Shown: positions 16,711-25,440 of the stretch, piece by piece | Layout of the letters: every line of letters begins with the position of its first letter | How positions within the stretch are numbered: the stretch's first letter is position 1 | DNA from: RGIG4079 sp045531405 | GTDB lineage: Bacteria > Bacteroidota > Bacteroidia > Bacteroidales > Muribaculaceae | Assembly (NCBI GenBank): GCA_045531405.1 | Contig: JAZSDX010000077.1 | Location: 3,506 to 67,505 of the forward strand | Direction of reading: 5' to 3' | Length of the DNA stretch: 64,000 nucleotides | The notes under the pieces: generated by a model | Databases searched by the model: none | Seen by the model: the letters and a program-made list of their open reading frames with translations, nothing else | What the model was told of the DNA's origin: nothing | Made by a program: the position numbers and the translations under genes

Positions 16711-19700
16711 ATGTTGAACAAAATAATTGGTTTTTCACTAAAAAATCGGTTGACAATATTATTATTGTCGGTCGTGATGATGGTTGCCGGCACTGTAGTG
16801 CTGATGCGAACTGAAGTTGATATATTCCCCGACCTCAATGCTCCCACTGTAGTTGTAATGACCGAAGCTCCCGGATTTGCTCCTGAAGAGGTTGAGAAAC
16901 TTGTGTCGTTCCCTATCGAAACAGCCGTCAATGGAGCTACCGATGTGCGTAGAGTGCGTTCATCATCGGCAACAGGTTTTTCTATTGTGTGGGTAGAATT
17001 TGATTGGGGTACAGATGTTTATACTGCCCGTCAAATTGTATCGGAGAAATTATCCACAATCAGCGATCAACTCCCTCCCGGAGTAGAAACCCCCACCCTC
17101 GGTCCTCAATCATCGATTCTTGGCGAGATAATGATTATAGGATTAAAGGCTGATTCAACATCAATGAGCGATATTCGCAGTCTTGCCGACCGAGTGATTC
17201 GCCCTCGCCTACTTTCAATAGGTGGAGTGTCGCAAGTGGCTGTGATTGGTGGCGATATTAAAGAATATCAAATTCAAATCATACCTGAACGCATGCGTCA
17301 TTACAATGTAACACTTACAGAGGTGATGGAATGCGTTGACGGAATCAACAATAATGCCACAGGAGGTGTGCTTTATGAATATGGCAATGAGTATTTGATT
17401 AAAGGAGATGTGAATACTACCTCGACAGAAGCACTTGGCAAAGCTGTTGTGAGAAGCGATGAAAACGGCACTGTTCTAATCGAAGATATTGCAAATGTAA
17501 CGATTGGGAACAAAATGCCTCGACTTGGAGTTGCATCGGAACGTGCCAACCCTGCTGTGCTGATAACAGTAACAAAACAACCGGCAATAGGCACAATCGA
17601 ACTTACCGATAAAATAGAGGCAGAATTGGCATCAATGGCTAAAAACATGCCTCAAGACTTAAATATATCAACTAACATATTCAAGCAGAGCGACTTTATT
17701 GACAATTCAATCAGCAACTTGCAGAAATCGCTGCTTGAAGGAGCTCTATTTGTGGTTATAGTATTATTCTTCTTCTTGATGAATATTCGCACAACCATTA
17801 TTTCGGTTGTGGCTCTTCCATTATCGGTAATCATTGCGGTATTGGTACTTCACTTTTTAGGCTTTACAATTAACACTATGAGTCTTGGAGGTATCGCTAT
17901 TGCAATAGGTTCACTTGTAGATGACGCCATCGTTGATGTGGAAAATGTGTATAAACGATTACAAGAAAATCGCCTTTTACCTCAAAACGAGCGTAAATCA
18001 ACCATAGCAATAGTATTTGAGGCTTCGAAAGAGGTGCGTATGCCTATTTTGAACTCTACATTAATCATTATTGCGAGTTTCTTGCCCCTATTCTTCTTGA
18101 GTGGGATTGAGGGTAGAATGTTAATTCCTCTTGGCATTTCGTTTATCGTAGCATTGATAGCATCAACAATCGTAGCCCTAACTCTAACTCCTGTTTTATG
18201 TAGCTTTTTGTTAGGCACTAAAAATTCAACTGCTAAGCTCTATAAAGAGCCTTGGATTACCCGGAAACTTAAGCATTATTATTCAAAAGGTCTTGAATGG
18301 AGCCTTTGCCATAAAAAAGGGATATTAGGATCTGTTGGGATTTTATTTATTATTGTAATAGCACTATTCTTTACCCTTGGTCGAAGTTTCTTACCTTCGT
18401 TTAACGAAGGTTCATTTACTGTAAATGTGAGTACATTCCCCGGCATTGCCCTTGACGAAAGCGACAATATAGGAAAAGAAGCTGAAAAAATATTACTCTC
18501 AATTCCCGAGATTCAAACTGTGGCACGCAAAACCGGTCGAGCCGAGCTTGACGAACACTCATTTGGAGTAAACTCATCGGAAATAGAAGCACCTTACAAA
18601 CTCACCGACCGCACACGTGGCGAAGTAGTGAGAGAAGTTCGTGAAAAACTTGCCACAATTCCCGGTGTCAATATTGAAATCGGGCAACCTATCTCACACC
18701 GAATCGATGCAATGCTTTCGGGAACAGAATCGCAAATAGCCATAAAACTTTTTGGCGATGACCTAAATCATTTATTTTCGATCGGTTCTCAAATAAAGCA
18801 AGCCATTAGTGGTGTTGAAGGTGTTGTAGATGTCAATATCGAGCAACAAGTGGGACGTCCTCAACTTGATATTCGTCCTCGTCGTGATTTACTTGCCAAA
18901 TATGGAATCACAATAAATCAATTCACACAATTTATCAATGTGGCATTAGGTGGCGAAGTTGTTTCGCAAGTATATGAACATGGGTTACCATTTGACCTCA
19001 CTGTAAGACTTGATGATGAACATCGTAATTCAATCGACAAAATTTCAAATTTGATGATTGACAGCAACCAAGGAAAGATTCCTTTGAGCTATGTTGCCGA
19101 TATTGTTTCAACAAGTGGTCCAAACACGATTAATCGTGAAAACGTTAATCGCCGATTAATAATTTCAGCCAACGTAGCCGATCGCGACTTGCGAGGTGCA
19201 GTAAATGAGATTCAGCAACGTATAGAAGAAAAAATCAAATTGCCAGAAAATTATTATATCGTTTATGGAGGACAATTTGAAAGCGAAGCAGAAGCATCTC
19301 GCACTCTCGCACTCACTTCAATCGGTGCATTGCTAATAATATTTATGTTGCTATATCACGAGTTCAAAAATGTAAAACATTCTCTTATAATCCTCATAAA
19401 TATGCCGTTAGCTCTAATTGGTGGTATAATAATTTTAAGATGTACTTCGGGAGAGCTCAATATCCCCGCCATTATCGGTTTTATCTCATTATTAGGTATC
19501 ACTACCCGAAATGGCATGCTCCTTATCTCTCACTATAACACCCTTAAAGAAGAAGGAATGGGATTAATAAACCGAATCATGAAAGGGTCGGCCGACCGTC
19601 TAAACCCAATAATCATGACTGCTCTTACCTCGGCATTAGCCCTAATTCCCATTGCTATAAATGGAGGCGAGCCGGGAAATGAGATACAATCACCAATGGC

Positions 19701-19797
19701 TATTGTGATTTTAGGTGGGTTATTATCATCTACTATTCTAAACATTTTTGTTGTTCCGGTTATTTATTATATAACATCAATGAAATCAGAAAAATGA
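16711..19797 (+). CDS. Heavy-metal efflux RND pump (CusA/CzcA family permease)
   Basis: This 1028-residue inner-membrane proton-driven transporter has the standard RND length and plan of 12 helices in two halves, each with a large periplasmic loop. The start FSLKNRLTILLLSVVMMVAGTV is helix 1 (the phrase is split here by family comparison only). The motif LVDDAIVDVENVYKR in helix 4 carries the acidic residues of the proton path and the HME-subfamily signature. The phrase ETAVNGATDVRRVRS is also typical of the HME branch. It is preceded by the adaptor (12 nt) and overlaps the outer-membrane channel gene by 4 bp (ATGA), a complete tripartite system. Substrate metal is not assignable by eye. Confidence 0.93.
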   Translation: MLNKIIGFSLKNRLTILLLSVVMMVAGTVVLMRTEVDIFPDLNAPTVVVMTEAPGFAPEEVEKLVSFPIETAVNGATDVRRVRSSSATGFSIVWVEFDWGTDVYTARQIVSEKLSTISDQLPPGVETPTLGPQSSILGEIMIIGLKADSTSMSDIRSLADRVIRPRLLSIGGVSQVAVIGGDIKEYQIQIIPERMRHYNVTLTEVMECVDGINNNATGGVLYEYGNEYLIKGDVNTTSTEALGKAVVRSDENGTVLIEDIANVTIGNKMPRLGVASERANPAVLITVTKQPAIGTIELTDKIEAELASMAKNMPQDLNISTNIFKQSDFIDNSISNLQKSLLEGALFVVIVLFFFLMNIRTTIISVVALPLSVIIAVLVLHFLGFTINTMSLGGIAIAIGSLVDDAIVDVENVYKRLQENRLLPQNERKSTIAIVFEASKEVRMPILNSTLIIIASFLPLFFLSGIEGRMLIPLGISFIVALIASTIVALTLTPVLCSFLLGTKNSTAKLYKEPWITRKLKHYYSKGLEWSLCHKKGILGSVGILFIIVIALFFTLGRSFLPSFNEGSFTVNVSTFPGIALDESDNIGKEAEKILLSIPEIQTVARKTGRAELDEHSFGVNSSEIEAPYKLTDRTRGEVVREVREKLATIPGVNIEIGQPISHRIDAMLSGTESQIAIKLFGDDLNHLFSIGSQIKQAISGVEGVVDVNIEQQVGRPQLDIRPRRDLLAKYGITINQFTQFINVALGGEVVSQVYEHGLPFDLTVRLDDEHRNSIDKISNLMIDSNQGKIPLSYVADIVSTSGPNTINRENVNRRLIISANVADRDLRGAVNEIQQRIEEKIKLPENYYIVYGGQFESEAEASRTLALTSIGALLIIFMLLYHEFKNVKHSLIILINMPLALIGGIIILRCTSGELNIPAIIGFISLLGITTRNGMLLISHYNTLKEEGMGLINRIMKGSADRLNPIIMTALTSALALIPIAINGGEPGNEIQSPMAIVILGGLLSSTILNIFVVPVIYYITSMKSEK

Positions 19798-20975
19798 AAC
19801 GATTAATAATATTATTTGCAGTCATCATCATTGCAATCACTACTCAAGCTAAAAGTTTTAATGAAATTTTATATGATATTGCCACAAACAACCCATCCCT
19901 TGCTTCTTCAGTGGCACAAAATGAAGCAGAAATCAACACACTAAAGAGTGAAAATAATCTTCCTGACCCTGAAATCGGATATGAACATAAATGGGGAAAA
20001 GAGGGTTCAAAATGGGGTATTGACATTAGCCAAAGCTTTGATTGGCCCGGAGCATATTCTGCACGCAAAAAGGCAATTAACAGCACTACTGAAGCGATGG
20101 AGTTTCTCAACAAGTCAAATTTACTCAATAAACTTTTTGATATAAAGTTGTTACTTATCGACATAGTAAATCTTCGCAAACAAATATCACTCGTTTCTCA
20201 ATTAGAAAGTCAAATCGACACTCTTTCATTGAAATATAAACAAGGGATTCAGCTTGGCGAAGTAACAAAGCTCGACATCAACAAGTTAAAAATTGAGAAA
20301 ATAGCATTGTCGCAACAAAATAAAAATCTAACAAATCAATTAGATGTTCTTGAGGCAACTCTATTGGCTGAGAATGGAGGCAAAGATGCTTCTCATATTT
20401 TAATGGAATTAACCACCTACCCCGACGAAACTATTCTTCCTGAAGAAAAATACATGCAGATGCTCAAAGAAAACGATCCACAAGTCGCACAATTCTCATC
20501 AATGGCTAAAGCACAAGAATTAAATTCAAAAGCCCTTAGCATGAGTAAACTTCCCGGATTCAAATTAGGTTATAAGCTCGAAAACGAATTAGGCACGTAC
20601 TTTAATGGTTTTTCAATTGGCATCTCAATTCCGGCATTCTCAAAACGTCATAAAAAAAATGCAATAGAGGCTTCTCTAAAAGCTTTAACACTGCAAAGCA
20701 TATCTTACGAGATTGAGAAATCAGTACAATTAAAAGTTCAACGAGCAAATGCGATTTCTTTATTACAAGAAATGGAAGATTATCGTCCTACTATCGAGAA
20801 TAATGATAATTTTACATTATTAAAGAAAGCTCTTGATGGTGGGCAAATAAATCTTATCACTTATATTCAAGAAGTTAACTTCTTCTTGGAGGCTCAACAA
20901 AATTATCTTGATATTGAATATCGTTATCATCAAGCATTAGCTACACTAAATAAATATCTTTTATTAGAAAAATAA
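19794..20975 (+). CDS. TolC-family outer-membrane channel (CusC/CzcC type)
   Basis: This 393-residue protein begins with a signal peptide (LIILFAVIIIAITTQAKS). Two long helical regions rich in Leu, Gln and Lys and the phrase LPDPEIGYEHKWG fit the outer-membrane efflux protein family, which forms a trimeric beta-barrel with a periplasmic helical tunnel. It overlaps the pump gene by 4 bp. It is a little shorter than E. coli TolC, as is common for metal-efflux channels in this phylum. It completes the efflux operon 15032-20975. Confidence 0.9.
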   Translation: MKRLIILFAVIIIAITTQAKSFNEILYDIATNNPSLASSVAQNEAEINTLKSENNLPDPEIGYEHKWGKEGSKWGIDISQSFDWPGAYSARKKAINSTTEAMEFLNKSNLLNKLFDIKLLLIDIVNLRKQISLVSQLESQIDTLSLKYKQGIQLGEVTKLDINKLKIEKIALSQQNKNLTNQLDVLEATLLAENGGKDASHILMELTTYPDETILPEEKYMQMLKENDPQVAQFSSMAKAQELNSKALSMSKLPGFKLGYKLENELGTYFNGFSIGISIPAFSKRHKKNAIEASLKALTLQSISYEIEKSVQLKVQRANAISLLQEMEDYRPTIENNDNFTLLKKALDGGQINLITYIQEVNFFLEAQQNYLDIEYRYHQALATLNKYLLLEK

Positions 20976-20998
20976 TCATATTATCAGTTGAACAATTC

Positions 20999-21047
20999 TT
21001 GTCGTGAAGTGTTTTATGAGTAAATAACTATAAAATCTTCACGACAA
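20999..21047 (+). promoter_or_regulatory. Long hairpin overlapping the superoxide dismutase start codon
   Basis: The arms TTGTCGTGAAG (20999-21009) and CTTCACGACAA (21037-21047) are perfectly complementary over 11 bp. Inside them TTTTAT (21012-21017) pairs with ATAAAA (21030-21035), leaving a 12-nt loop. The 3' arm ends on the A of the sod ATG. In RNA this would hide the translation start; in DNA it could be an operator. It lacks a U-run, so it is unlikely to be a simple terminator. Function is inferred. Confidence 0.6.
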
Positions 21048-21622
21048 TGTTATATACACAACCACACCTACCCTATGCCAACGATTCTCTATCACCGGCA
21101 ATCAGTAAAGAGACTATAGATTTTCATTATGGGAAACATGAAAAGGCATATATTGACAATCTCAACAATTTAATCAAAGGAACAGAGAAAGAAGATATGC
21201 CACTTGAAGAAATCATAACAACCTCAAGTGGTGCATTATACAACAATGCCGCTCAAGCATGGAACCATATTTTCTATTTCTTTTCTTTCTCGCCCGATGG
21301 TGGAGGAGAACCCAAAGGAGAATTGCGTCAAGCTATTGATTCTCAATTTGGATCATTCGAAACATTCAAAAAGCAGTTTGTAGAAGCAGGGACTAAAATA
21401 TTTGGCTCGGGATGGGTGTGGTTATCTTGTGATGATTCAGGTAATTTATTTATCACCCAAGGAAGCAATGCATCAAATCCTCTAACCGAGGGGCTAACTC
21501 CAATACTTACATTTGACGTATGGGAACATGCCTACTACCTTGATTATCAAAATCGCAGAACCGATGCATTAAATGCACTTTGGGATATTATCGATTGGGA
21601 CGTAGTCGAAGGGCGATTCTAA
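21047..21622 (+). CDS. sodB: Superoxide dismutase, Fe/Mn family
   Basis: This 191-residue cytoplasmic enzyme dismutates superoxide. The metal ligands are visible as His27 (DFHYGKH), His74 (QAWNH) and the DVWEHAY motif near residue 157-161 (Asp and His). The lengths and the phrases FGSFETFKKQFVEAG and FGSGWVWL are typical of Bacteroidales iron/manganese (often cambialistic) enzymes. It follows the metal-efflux operon by 71 nt, but no consensus promoter was seen in the gap, which instead holds a long hairpin running into the ATG. The symbol sodB is by family; metal preference is not settled. Confidence 0.96.
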   Translation: MLYTQPHLPYANDSLSPAISKETIDFHYGKHEKAYIDNLNNLIKGTEKEDMPLEEIITTSSGALYNNAAQAWNHIFYFFSFSPDGGGEPKGELRQAIDSQFGSFETFKKQFVEAGTKIFGSGWVWLSCDDSGNLFITQGSNASNPLTEGLTPILTFDVWEHAYYLDYQNRRTDALNALWDIIDWDVVEGRF

Positions 21623-21682
21623 ATTAAGCATTTACTTTTCTCATCTTTATATCAATAGCACTTTAATAGCATAATGTGATTA

Positions 21683-21716
21683 AGCCGTGGAGTCTTCGCG
21701 AGAAGGTTCCACGGCT
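21683..21716. terminator. Bidirectional stem-loop between sod and the MBOAT gene
   Basis: A 9-bp stem (AGCCGTGGA at 21683, complement ending 21716) encloses a second stem CTTC/GAAG with loop GCGA. It lies between the convergent stop codons of sod and the O-acyltransferase gene. The flanks are AT-rich without a long U-run. Confidence 0.75.
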
Positions 21717-21738
21717 ACTTATTATTCATTTTTATAAT

Positions 21739-23214
21739 CTAAAATTGAAAATAAATAAATGGCATTACATCTTCATTCATGAATTGGATTACCAATTGCA
21801 CTACAACAACAAAAATGAATAGTTTTACAATCCATGGAGATTTTACAAACAAATTTGACATTGCATTATGCCAACGACGAGGCAATGCATGAGTGATAAC
21901 AATCACAGCCATCATAATCAACCAGATATATCTGACCGATGCAAACACAGGAATATAATCGGGTCGAAAATCTACAAAAATATTTTGGATTATCAATAGC
22001 GATTCATGCCATGAATCGGCACGAAAGAATACCCAAAGCAATGACACAAACATCATTGTTATAGTCCACGAAATTGCTTTAACAAACCTATTATCCGGGA
22101 CTTTGTTCAACAATGGTTTGAATGCCTTATGTATTGCCAATCCAACTCCATGCATCGCTCCCCAAAATACAAATTTCCAATCAGCACCATGCCACAACCC
22201 ACCAATGAGCATTGTCAAGAAATTATTAATGTAAGTGCGAATCGTACCTTTTCTATTCCCACCCAATGGAATATAGATATAATCTCTCAACCAAGATGAT
22301 AACGAAATGTGCCAATTGCGCCAGAAATCAGAGAGATTTCGTGATTTATACGGGAAATTAAAGTTAGGACACAACTTAAAACCCATAATGAGAGCAATAC
22401 CTATTGCCATATCTGAATAACCCGAAAAATCACAATATATCTGCATTGTATATCCAACGACCCCCATCAATGACTCAAATCCGGTATAACCGGTAGGATT
22501 AGCAAATATTAAATCATTATATTGTGCAATATAGTCGGCAATAAGAGCTTTCTTAATTACTCCTAATATTATAAGCCAAAGGCCTAAATACACATCTTCT
22601 CTTGTCGCTTTATTGTTTTGCGCAACTTGAGGTAAGAAATAATCTGCTCTAACAATCGGACCTGCGACTAATGCAGGAAAGAATGACAAGAAGAATAGAT
22701 ATTCCAACCATGTTTTAGTGGCAGTTACCCTACCCTTATATACATCTACAATATAACTTATAGACTGAAATGTATAGAACGATATTCCTACAGGCAATAT
22801 AATATCCAACGGTTGAAAGTTTCCCTTTACTATTTGACACCAATTACTTAAAAAGAAATTGGTATATTTGAAATAACATAATATTCCTACCGATGCTATT
22901 ACCGAAACGGCAACACACAACTGACGTGCGCCCTTTGATTTCAAACGCACCATTAATCGCGACAACAACCAATCAAGTAGCGAGGTTGTTACCAGCAATA
23001 AGAAAAAGAAACCACTTGATTTATAGTAGAAATACAAACTAAATGCAACAACAAAAGCAATCATTTGCCATCTACGATTCTTTACCATTGCATAGATTGG
23101 GATAAACAGCAAGAAGATAGCCCAAAATATCCCACTTGAAAATAACATAGGAACTTCTTTCTGGTAAGAAAGAAGTTCACACAAATTATGATATATATTT
23201 ACAAAATCAACCAT
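21739..23214 (-). CDS. MBOAT-family O-acyltransferase (AlgI/DltB type)
   Basis: This 491-residue polytopic membrane protein transfers acyl groups across the inner membrane to an extracytoplasmic glycan. Family marks are PVGISFYTFQSISYIVD, the SLSSWLRDYIYIPLGGNRKG segment and the catalytic-His region GGLWHGADWKFVFWGAMHG. About 11 helices are visible. It lies 14 nt downstream of an SGNH-hydrolase-type gene, the common two-gene arrangement in alginate-, cellulose- or peptidoglycan-acetylation systems. No polysaccharide synthase genes are adjacent, so the acceptor is unknown. Confidence 0.94.
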   Translation of the reverse strand: MVDFVNIYHNLCELLSYQKEVPMLFSSGIFWAIFLLFIPIYAMVKNRRWQMIAFVVAFSLYFYYKSSGFFFLLLVTTSLLDWLLSRLMVRLKSKGARQLCVAVSVIASVGILCYFKYTNFFLSNWCQIVKGNFQPLDIILPVGISFYTFQSISYIVDVYKGRVTATKTWLEYLFFLSFFPALVAGPIVRADYFLPQVAQNNKATREDVYLGLWLIILGVIKKALIADYIAQYNDLIFANPTGYTGFESLMGVVGYTMQIYCDFSGYSDMAIGIALIMGFKLCPNFNFPYKSRNLSDFWRNWHISLSSWLRDYIYIPLGGNRKGTIRTYINNFLTMLIGGLWHGADWKFVFWGAMHGVGLAIHKAFKPLLNKVPDNRFVKAISWTITMMFVSLLWVFFRADSWHESLLIIQNIFVDFRPDYIPVFASVRYIWLIMMAVIVITHALPRRWHNAMSNLFVKSPWIVKLFIFVVVVQLVIQFMNEDVMPFIYFQF

Positions 23215-23228
23215 TAATAATATTTATC

Positions 23229-24044
23229 TCACCTCTTGGGTTGTAGCACTACTACACGTTCGGCTCTCGCAGTTTCCTCTGTTGGAATTTTCATATTGAC
23301 TATTGGATTAGCACATTTTTCGGGCATCCATCTCAACACACTATCCATCCATTGAACTGCCGACTTTCGTGTTGGATGAGCACCATCCTTCATTCTATCA
23401 AATTTCATTCCATCAGAAAGAAAGAAATACCCATCAGGAGTATTAGCATCTATCAACTCATTAATACCCGTATCGGGTTTCCAGTTTGGAGGTCCAATCC
23501 ATAAATATGGAAGATCTCCAATTTGTGATATCATATTCTTCACGAATTTATCACGTTTCTCTTTTATATCTTTTACGAACAATTCATTTGCCCCAAGGCA
23601 TATAAATATGTATGTAGGCTTGAATTGCTCAATATATTCTTTTAATTTTTCTGTTTCTCCCCAAATCTCAGATGTAGAACTATACCATATTACAGCATAC
23701 ACCTTATGTCCATTTTCTTTTGCATATGCAGCAAGACGTGGGTATAACCCTTCAAGCATTGAATCTCCTATAAACAAGAATGTTTGTGGCACTGATAAAT
23801 CATATTTAGGTTTCTTAGCTTCTTCTTGAGCCTTCATTTCTTCCACAAACCTCTTTGCAGCCACAACCTGTTCCGGAGTCGGGTCCGGAGACTTTGTTAA
23901 ACGTTCAAACATACCGGAAGATCGCAATTCAATACTGCATATTTTTATTGGTTCTAATACTGATATTGCGACAAATAATACCATTGTCACAACCAATATG
24001 AACCACATTCCCAAATAGGGTCTTTTTTTATTCTGATCACTCAT
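23229..24044 (-). CDS. Membrane-anchored SGNH-family esterase/transferase, MBOAT partner
   Basis: This 271-residue protein starts at ATG 24044; a TTG 24 nt upstream lies inside the -7 promoter element and is unlikely to be the start. One N-terminal transmembrane helix (about 12-30) anchors a periplasmic SGNH domain. The block I serine is Ser95 in FIGDSMLEGL, a GANELF block III carries the Asn, and DGAHPT near residue 235 supplies the Asp and His. All four catalytic residues appear present. It is the first gene of a pair with the MBOAT acyltransferase, and likely completes O-acetyl transfer to a glycan, like AlgJ/X or PatB. Confidence 0.87.
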   Translation of the reverse strand: MSDQNKKRPYLGMWFILVVTMVLFVAISVLEPIKICSIELRSSGMFERLTKSPDPTPEQVVAAKRFVEEMKAQEEAKKPKYDLSVPQTFLFIGDSMLEGLYPRLAAYAKENGHKVYAVIWYSSTSEIWGETEKLKEYIEQFKPTYIFICLGANELFVKDIKEKRDKFVKNMISQIGDLPYLWIGPPNWKPDTGINELIDANTPDGYFFLSDGMKFDRMKDGAHPTRKSAVQWMDSVLRWMPEKCANPIVNMKIPTEETARAERVVVLQPKR

Positions 24045-24064
24045 ATAATTATCCGAAATATTCC

Positions 24065-24073
24065 ACAAAGTTA
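24065..24073 (-). promoter_or_regulatory. Bacteroidota -7 promoter element for the SGNH-MBOAT pair
   Basis: On the minus strand this reads TAACTTTGT, 20 nt upstream of the ATG at 24044. It overlaps the TTG that would give a longer open frame, which argues for the ATG start. Confidence 0.7.
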
Positions 24074-24105
24074 CTATAAAATTCCCAAATAAAATATATT
24101 TGTTT

Positions 24106-24114
24106 TAACTTTGC
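24106..24114 (+). promoter_or_regulatory. Bacteroidota -7 promoter element for rmuC
   Basis: TAACTTTGC matches the consensus and lies 19 nt upstream of the rmuC ATG. It is divergent from the -7 element at 24065-24073, so both promoters share about 40 bp. Confidence 0.7.
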
Positions 24115-24133
24115 AAATAATAAATTATCAACA

Positions 24134-25414
24134 ATGAGCACAACATTCATATTATCAACACTATTAATTATTTGTATTGGATTAATTTTATTTTTGATAT
24201 CATCACTAAGTTCTAATCGAAATAAAATATTAACATTAACTTCAGAGAAAGCCATCGCTGAAAATCAAAGAGACTTAATAACACAACAGCTTTCTGAGCT
24301 CAAATCTGAAATTGATTTATCAAAAAAACTTTCTATCGAGCTTAGAGAGGAGAATAGCCGTCTTCAAGAAAGAATAAAATTTATCGACGAAGAAAAAGAA
24401 CGTATCACCAAAGATTCTGAGATAAGATTTAGGAACATTGCTACTGAAATTCTTCAACACAACACAATTGCATTCAAAGAACAAAATGAAACTCGACTAT
24501 CTGAAATTCTAACACCGCTAAAAGAAAATATCGAACAATTCAAAAAAACAATCTCTGATAGTTACTCCACAGAAGCTCGAGAGCGGTTCTCTCTACAAAA
24601 ACACATTACCGAACTCATAAACCTCAACCAAACCATTGGCAAAGAAGCCAAAGACTTAACTCTTGCGCTCAAAGGCAACAGTAAAATTCAAGGCAATTGG
24701 GGCGAAATGATTCTTGAAAACATCCTCGAAAAATCCGGGCTTGAAAAAGATCGAGAATTTAGCATTCAAGAGACTACACACGACGAAAATGGCAAACGCC
24801 TTATTGCTGACGTCGTTGTCAACTATCCTGATGGCCGCAAGATAGTCATTGACTCTAAAGTATCTTTAACTGCATATGCTGAGATTGTTAATTGTGACAA
24901 TGACGAAGATATCACATCCTTAAAAAAGCGACATATATTATCAATTCGCAACCACATTAACGAACTCAAGACAAAGAGATATCAAGACTATTTGGGTAAA
25001 GAAAAAGCCGAGTTTATCATGATGTTCATACCAAATGAAGCTGCATATATTTGTGCAATGCAATTTGATCACACTTTGTGGCAATATGCATACGATAACA
25101 GAGTACTTCTCATATCCCCCACTCATCTCATTTCAGCATTAAAATTAATTGAACAACTTTGGCAACATGATAGACAAACAAGAAATGCAATTGAAATAGC
25201 ATCCGAAAGCGGGAAAATGTATGATAAATTCGTTGGCTTTGTTGAAAATATGAAATCTATCGAAAAAGCCCTCAGTAATGCCCAACTTAGTTATGAAAAA
25301 GCCATGTCAAAACTTCACACCGGTCCGGGCAATTTAATAGGTAAAGCCAACAAACTCAAAGAAATGGGCGCAAAAACAACCAAATTACTTGCCCAAGATA
25401 TTCAAGAAGTCTAA
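24134..25414 (+). CDS. rmuC: RmuC-family DNA recombination/anti-inversion protein
   Basis: This 426-residue protein has an N-terminal transmembrane helix (about 4-24), a coiled coil (about 30-100) and a C-terminal nuclease-like RmuC domain. The phrases GNSKIQGNWGEMILENILEKSGL and KIVIDSKVSLTAYAEIV are split hallmarks of the family: the first precedes the PD-(D/E)XK-like core and the second carries its DSK motif. RmuC limits DNA inversion at short repeats and may defend against foreign DNA in E. coli. The gene is divergent from the SGNH gene. It is probably co-transcribed with the secreted protein 26 nt downstream, for which no promoter is seen. Confidence 0.93.
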   Translation: MSTTFILSTLLIICIGLILFLISSLSSNRNKILTLTSEKAIAENQRDLITQQLSELKSEIDLSKKLSIELREENSRLQERIKFIDEEKERITKDSEIRFRNIATEILQHNTIAFKEQNETRLSEILTPLKENIEQFKKTISDSYSTEARERFSLQKHITELINLNQTIGKEAKDLTLALKGNSKIQGNWGEMILENILEKSGLEKDREFSIQETTHDENGKRLIADVVVNYPDGRKIVIDSKVSLTAYAEIVNCDNDEDITSLKKRHILSIRNHINELKTKRYQDYLGKEKAEFIMMFIPNEAAYICAMQFDHTLWQYAYDNRVLLISPTHLISALKLIEQLWQHDRQTRNAIEIASESGKMYDKFVGFVENMKSIEKALSNAQLSYEKAMSKLHTGPGNLIGKANKLKEMGAKTTKLLAQDIQEV

Positions 25415-25440
25415 CCCCATTCCATTAAATCATTATATTC

